Assembly: GCA_016194725.1 (NCBI GenBank)
Contig: JACQAW010000185.1
Span: 1-7,792 of the forward strand
DNA from: Deltaproteobacteria bacterium
Lineage (GTDB): Bacteria; Bdellovibrionota; UBA1018; UBA923
DNA length: 7,792 nucleotides
Reading direction: 5' to 3'
The notes beneath the pieces are model-generated. The model was not told the origin of the DNA. It made no database searches and saw nothing but the letters and a program-made list of their open reading frames with translations. Both the position numbers and the translations under genes were made by a program. Numbering within the stretch: position 1 is the stretch's first letter; every line of letters begins with the position of its first letter. Shown here in pieces: positions 5,324 through 7,792 of this stretch.

Positions 5324-6961
5324 ATGAAGTTCATGCGCCCAACCTGGCCCTGGAAGCTACTTTCGATCGTTGCCCTGCTGCCGCTGCTTCTGGCAAGTTC
5401 CTTGGCACAGGCCTTTGATGCGCTGACCTTCGTGGGCTGCGACGGGCAGTCGGGCGAATACCGGGTTGAGTTCGACGGGCAGGTCGTGCTGAACAAAAAA
5501 TTTCTCGCTGCGGGCCAGCCCCTCGCGGCTCAGGTTCAGAACGCCATCAGACAGCAGGCGAAATTTCTTGCTGGTTATTTTTACAGCCGCCAGGGTGCCG
5601 GCCAGCTGCGGCTGGTGGTGAGCGATGACACTCTCAGGGTTTCGTCACTCAGGCAGCGTGAGGTGAAATATCCGTTCGAGCTCGAACTGGGCGCGGTCCA
5701 GCACCCCGATGTTCGGATTGATCAGCCCTATATGGCGGCGGCACTGAAGGCCGGACGCACGAAAAAGTCGGACCCGGGACTTCAGATCCATTACCGTGCT
5801 TCGGTGGTTGCCATCGCTTGCATGCCCCAAGGCCGTAAGGTGCCCGGGACGATAACGATTCCCATTCCGAGCGACCCGTTTCTTTTCTACTGGAACGTGC
5901 GGCCGCAGGACCGCCGCCCGATTCGCTGGCGAAAATCTTTTTTCGTAGTCAATCCCTGCGCCGACGCCGAGATAGCCGATCTGCCTCATCCTTATTACCT
6001 CTGGTATGTGTGGGACCCGCGCAAAACGGGTACCGATGACGAGCGTCGCGAGTTTCGGTGCGCTCGCCTGTTGAAGTCGGGGCGGGATTACCGCGATGTT
6101 CGCGCGAAACTTTCAGTGTTGCGCAGGCAGGACCCAAACCAGGGCGCCCTTGCGCTGGACCGGCTGCCCCGGTCGCGGCCGCTGAAGGTTACCGTGCTTT
6201 GGGGAGTGCTTGATCCGAAATCGAAAGTGTTTCCGTATCAGGATTTCGTGAAAGCGTTTTCACCCGGGCCACTGCCTTTCGATTCAAAGCTCGCCAGCTT
6301 CATGAAGACCGCCGGTTACACCGAAGAGCTTGCGGGCGGCGCCGAGCACGATAGGGGCAGTCTTTACCTGACCGCGTTTCTGCGGCACCTGTCGATGATT
6401 CTGGTGGTCTCTGACTATAAGGCCGAAGCGATGGCAGGCGGTTTTTTGCTGCACTTGAGCGCAAGGTTGAAGCAGAGCGGGACCGCGCTGGAACTTCGCG
6501 TGTTTTTCGGGCCCACGGACCTGCTTTCGGGCGCGGAACCCGCGCACTGGCCGGTGCTGGCCGATGCGCTCGCGCTCGATGATATTGTTTTGTACAACGG
6601 CCATTCCGGGCTGGGTGCCAATACCAGCGTTGAAAGCCTGGCGGGCGCGTTGCAGCTGAACGCAAATGAGACGAGTCGCCGCCTCAAGGGGCCGCCCTAT
6701 CAGCTGGTGGGCTACCTGTCCTGTTTCAGCTACGCTTATTTTGGGAAGGATTTGCTTGAGCTTAGAAAGAAATCCGGCGCCACGGGCACGATGGATGTCA
6801 TCTACACTGGCAGCGACTTTACCAGCGAGCGCGGGCCGCTCGGCGTTCTGGAGTTCATCGATCGCAACCTGGCCGCGCGGCGCCCGCGGGCCAGGGATTT
6901 GCTGAGCAGCGGCTATTTCAGAAACGAAGATTTCGTGGTGATCAAGAACACGAGCTACTGA
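5324..6961 (+). CDS. Secreted protein with a caspase-like (clan CD) cysteine peptidase C-terminal domain, putative
   Basis: A 545-aa protein of no family I can name. Residues 1-30 form a clear signal peptide (basic start, leucine-rich core, cleavage after AQA). The N-terminal part (about 31-290) has four cysteines (C39, C166, C212, C246), an even number that could pair as disulfides. C212 and C246 flank an aromatic cluster, PHPYYLWYVWDP (221-232). The C-terminal part (about 345-500) alternates strands and helices like a caspase/hemoglobinase fold: strand SMILVVSD, a long helix, strand ALELRVFFG, strand DIVLY followed by NGHSG (H427), then strand YQLVGYLS followed by C467. The His-Cys gap of 40 residues fits clan CD enzymes such as legumain, and C467 is the only cysteine in this half. 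Peptidase activity is an inference; a non-catalytic relative is possible. The ATG at 5324 was chosen over the in-frame TTG at 5297 because it gives the better signal peptide, although its Shine-Dalgarno is weak. It ends directly against the convergent HTTM gene. Confidence 0.75.
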   Translation: MKFMRPTWPWKLLSIVALLPLLLASSLAQAFDALTFVGCDGQSGEYRVEFDGQVVLNKKFLAAGQPLAAQVQNAIRQQAKFLAGYFYSRQGAGQLRLVVSDDTLRVSSLRQREVKYPFELELGAVQHPDVRIDQPYMAAALKAGRTKKSDPGLQIHYRASVVAIACMPQGRKVPGTITIPIPSDPFLFYWNVRPQDRRPIRWRKSFFVVNPCADAEIADLPHPYYLWYVWDPRKTGTDDERREFRCARLLKSGRDYRDVRAKLSVLRRQDPNQGALALDRLPRSRPLKVTVLWGVLDPKSKVFPYQDFVKAFSPGPLPFDSKLASFMKTAGYTEELAGGAEHDRGSLYLTAFLRHLSMILVVSDYKAEAMAGGFLLHLSARLKQSGTALELRVFFGPTDLLSGAEPAHWPVLADALALDDIVLYNGHSGLGANTSVESLAGALQLNANETSRRLKGPPYQLVGYLSCFSYAYFGKDLLELRKKSGATGTMDVIYTGSDFTSERGPLGVLEFIDRNLAARRPRARDLLSSGYFRNEDFVVIKNTSY

Positions 6962-7792
6962 CTACAAGCAGCTGTGCGAGTAAAGCTCGATGGGGCGCGC
7001 GGTGGCTGGGCCGTCGGGCAAGGTGAGCTTGAGCATATAGACGAGCTTGAGCGACATTGTTTTTTGCTGCCGGCAAAGGTAGCGGCTGTAGTTCAGGTAG
7101 TTGAACTCGTTTCCGCGCTCGCGCATCAGGATGTGAAACGCGGCCCAGTGCTGATTAGGGTACTGCCCGGCCAGTGAAGCCGGCCGCGTCCAGGTCAAGG
7201 CGTGGCCGTTGTCGCCGAAAAGATCGACGATGTTGCCGTTGCCAAGCACCGCGGGAATGACGTACCAGCCGTCGTCCTTGTAAGGATAGGGCGAGTAAAA
7301 GCCCCAGTCTTGATCCAATCTGACGGCATAAACCGCTTTTTGCAGCCACTTCGGCAGTGCCGCGGGCCCCTGGCCCAGAGTGCTGACGTTCCAGGCCACC
7401 ACAATGCCTAGCAGGGTTGCCGCCGCCGCCACCGAAGGCCCGCAAAGGCGTTCGTGCTGGTCCTGGCTGCTGCCAGAGGGCCAGACGCGGTTCCAGACCA
7501 AACAAGGCACGAACGGAATCAGCGCCACCAGGCAGACGTGCGGAAAATAGTAAAGCCTGAGGCACAGCATGATTCCCAGATGAAAAAGCACCGCCAAGGC
7601 CAGTGCGGCAAGACGAAAATACGGGAATCCGAAGGGCAGCAGCAGCAATACCGGCATGGAGAGCTCGAACGGCACCACCGAACGCGTGATCATTTTGAGC
7701 AAAGCGGGGTAGCTCCGAAGCCAGATTCCAAACCAGCTGGTCAACGTTTCATAGTTCAGCGCATAGTACAGCGCGCTGGCTTCGTCGTGCCA
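6962..7792 (-). CDS. HTTM / vitamin K-dependent gamma-carboxylase-like membrane protein (5' end cut by window edge)
   Basis: These are the C-terminal 276 residues of an HTTM-domain protein, a bacterial relative of vitamin K-dependent gamma-glutamyl carboxylase (VKG_Carbox superfamily). Bacterial members sit in the inner membrane and mostly have no known substrate. The visible part opens with WHDEASALYYALN, a typical segment of the family's early loop, so the missing N-terminus should hold the first membrane helices. Hydrophobic segments lie near 37-53, 60-80, 84-100 and 121-138 of the visible part. A soluble, probably beta-rich C-terminal domain follows, with the family-like QDWGFYSPYP (161-170), a GNIVDLF segment and a late YLCR motif. 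The frame stays open to the edge, so an internal TTG at 7744 is not the start. The TAG stop (6964-6962) abuts the TGA of the convergent gene with no base between. Carboxylase activity should not be assumed. Confidence 0.88.
   Translation of the reverse strand, partial: WHDEASALYYALNYETLTSWFGIWLRSYPALLKMITRSVVPFELSMPVLLLLPFGFPYFRLAALALAVLFHLGIMLCLRLYYFPHVCLVALIPFVPCLVWNRVWPSGSSQDQHERLCGPSVAAAATLLGIVVAWNVSTLGQGPAALPKWLQKAVYAVRLDQDWGFYSPYPYKDDGWYVIPAVLGNGNIVDLFGDNGHALTWTRPASLAGQYPNQHWAAFHILMRERGNEFNYLNYSRYLCRQQKTMSLKLVYMLKLTLPDGPATARPIELYSHSCL

Noticed and set aside
5125..5418. 97-codon plus-strand frame in the 5063-5323 gap
   Set aside because: It overlaps the signal peptide of the secreted protein in another frame, has no Shine-Dalgarno, and its composition is not protein-like.
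7742..7744. TTG as the start of the HTTM protein
   Set aside because: The frame continues upstream to the window edge and encodes the family-like WHDEASALYYALN, so the gene is truncated by the window rather than starting here.

Overview
The window looks like a chromosomal segment from a moderately GC-rich Gram-negative bacterium. The evidence is four consecutive genes for exported or membrane proteins (Sec signal peptides, one possible lipobox, an HTTM-type integral membrane protein) next to a housekeeping Tex gene. I see no tRNA, rRNA, transposase, integrase or CRISPR array. A deltaproteobacterial or Bdellovibrionota-like host is only an impression; the sequence does not settle it.

Layout, left to right. 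(1) Positions 1-1876, minus strand: two tandem glycoside hydrolase family 1 (GH1) genes, 7 nt apart. The upstream one (542-1876) is complete. The downstream one (1-534) runs off the left edge just before its acid/base glutamate. Both carry N-terminal signal peptides and are about two-thirds identical over the shared region, so they look like a tandem duplication of an exported beta-glucosidase-type enzyme. (2) Positions 1877-1999: divergent intergenic region with a strong sigma70-like promoter for the next gene; its predicted +1 falls on the start codon. (3) Positions 2000-4456, plus strand: tex, encoding a full-length RNA-binding S1-domain protein with a basic, proline-rich C-terminal tail. 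(4) Positions 4472-5062, minus strand: a small exported protein or lipoprotein of unknown function, convergent with tex. (5) Positions 5063-5323: divergent intergenic region containing three, perhaps four, GCCTGGAT-like direct repeats at 18-20 bp intervals. (6) Positions 5324-6961, plus strand: a secreted 545-aa protein of no family I recognise. Its C-terminal half has the layout of a caspase/gingipain-type (clan CD) cysteine peptidase, with NGHSG and LSC motifs 40 residues apart. (7) Positions 6962-7792, minus strand: the C-terminal part of an HTTM / vitamin K-dependent gamma-carboxylase-like membrane protein, running off the right edge. Its stop codon directly abuts the stop of the previous gene.

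The genes do not form one pathway. The two GH1 genes are probably co-transcribed and act on oligosaccharides or glycosides outside the cytoplasm. Tex acts in the cytoplasm on RNA and transcription. The remaining three concern the cell envelope. The most interesting item is the candidate exported caspase-fold peptidase, with its lone C-terminal cysteine and the phased repeats upstream of it.
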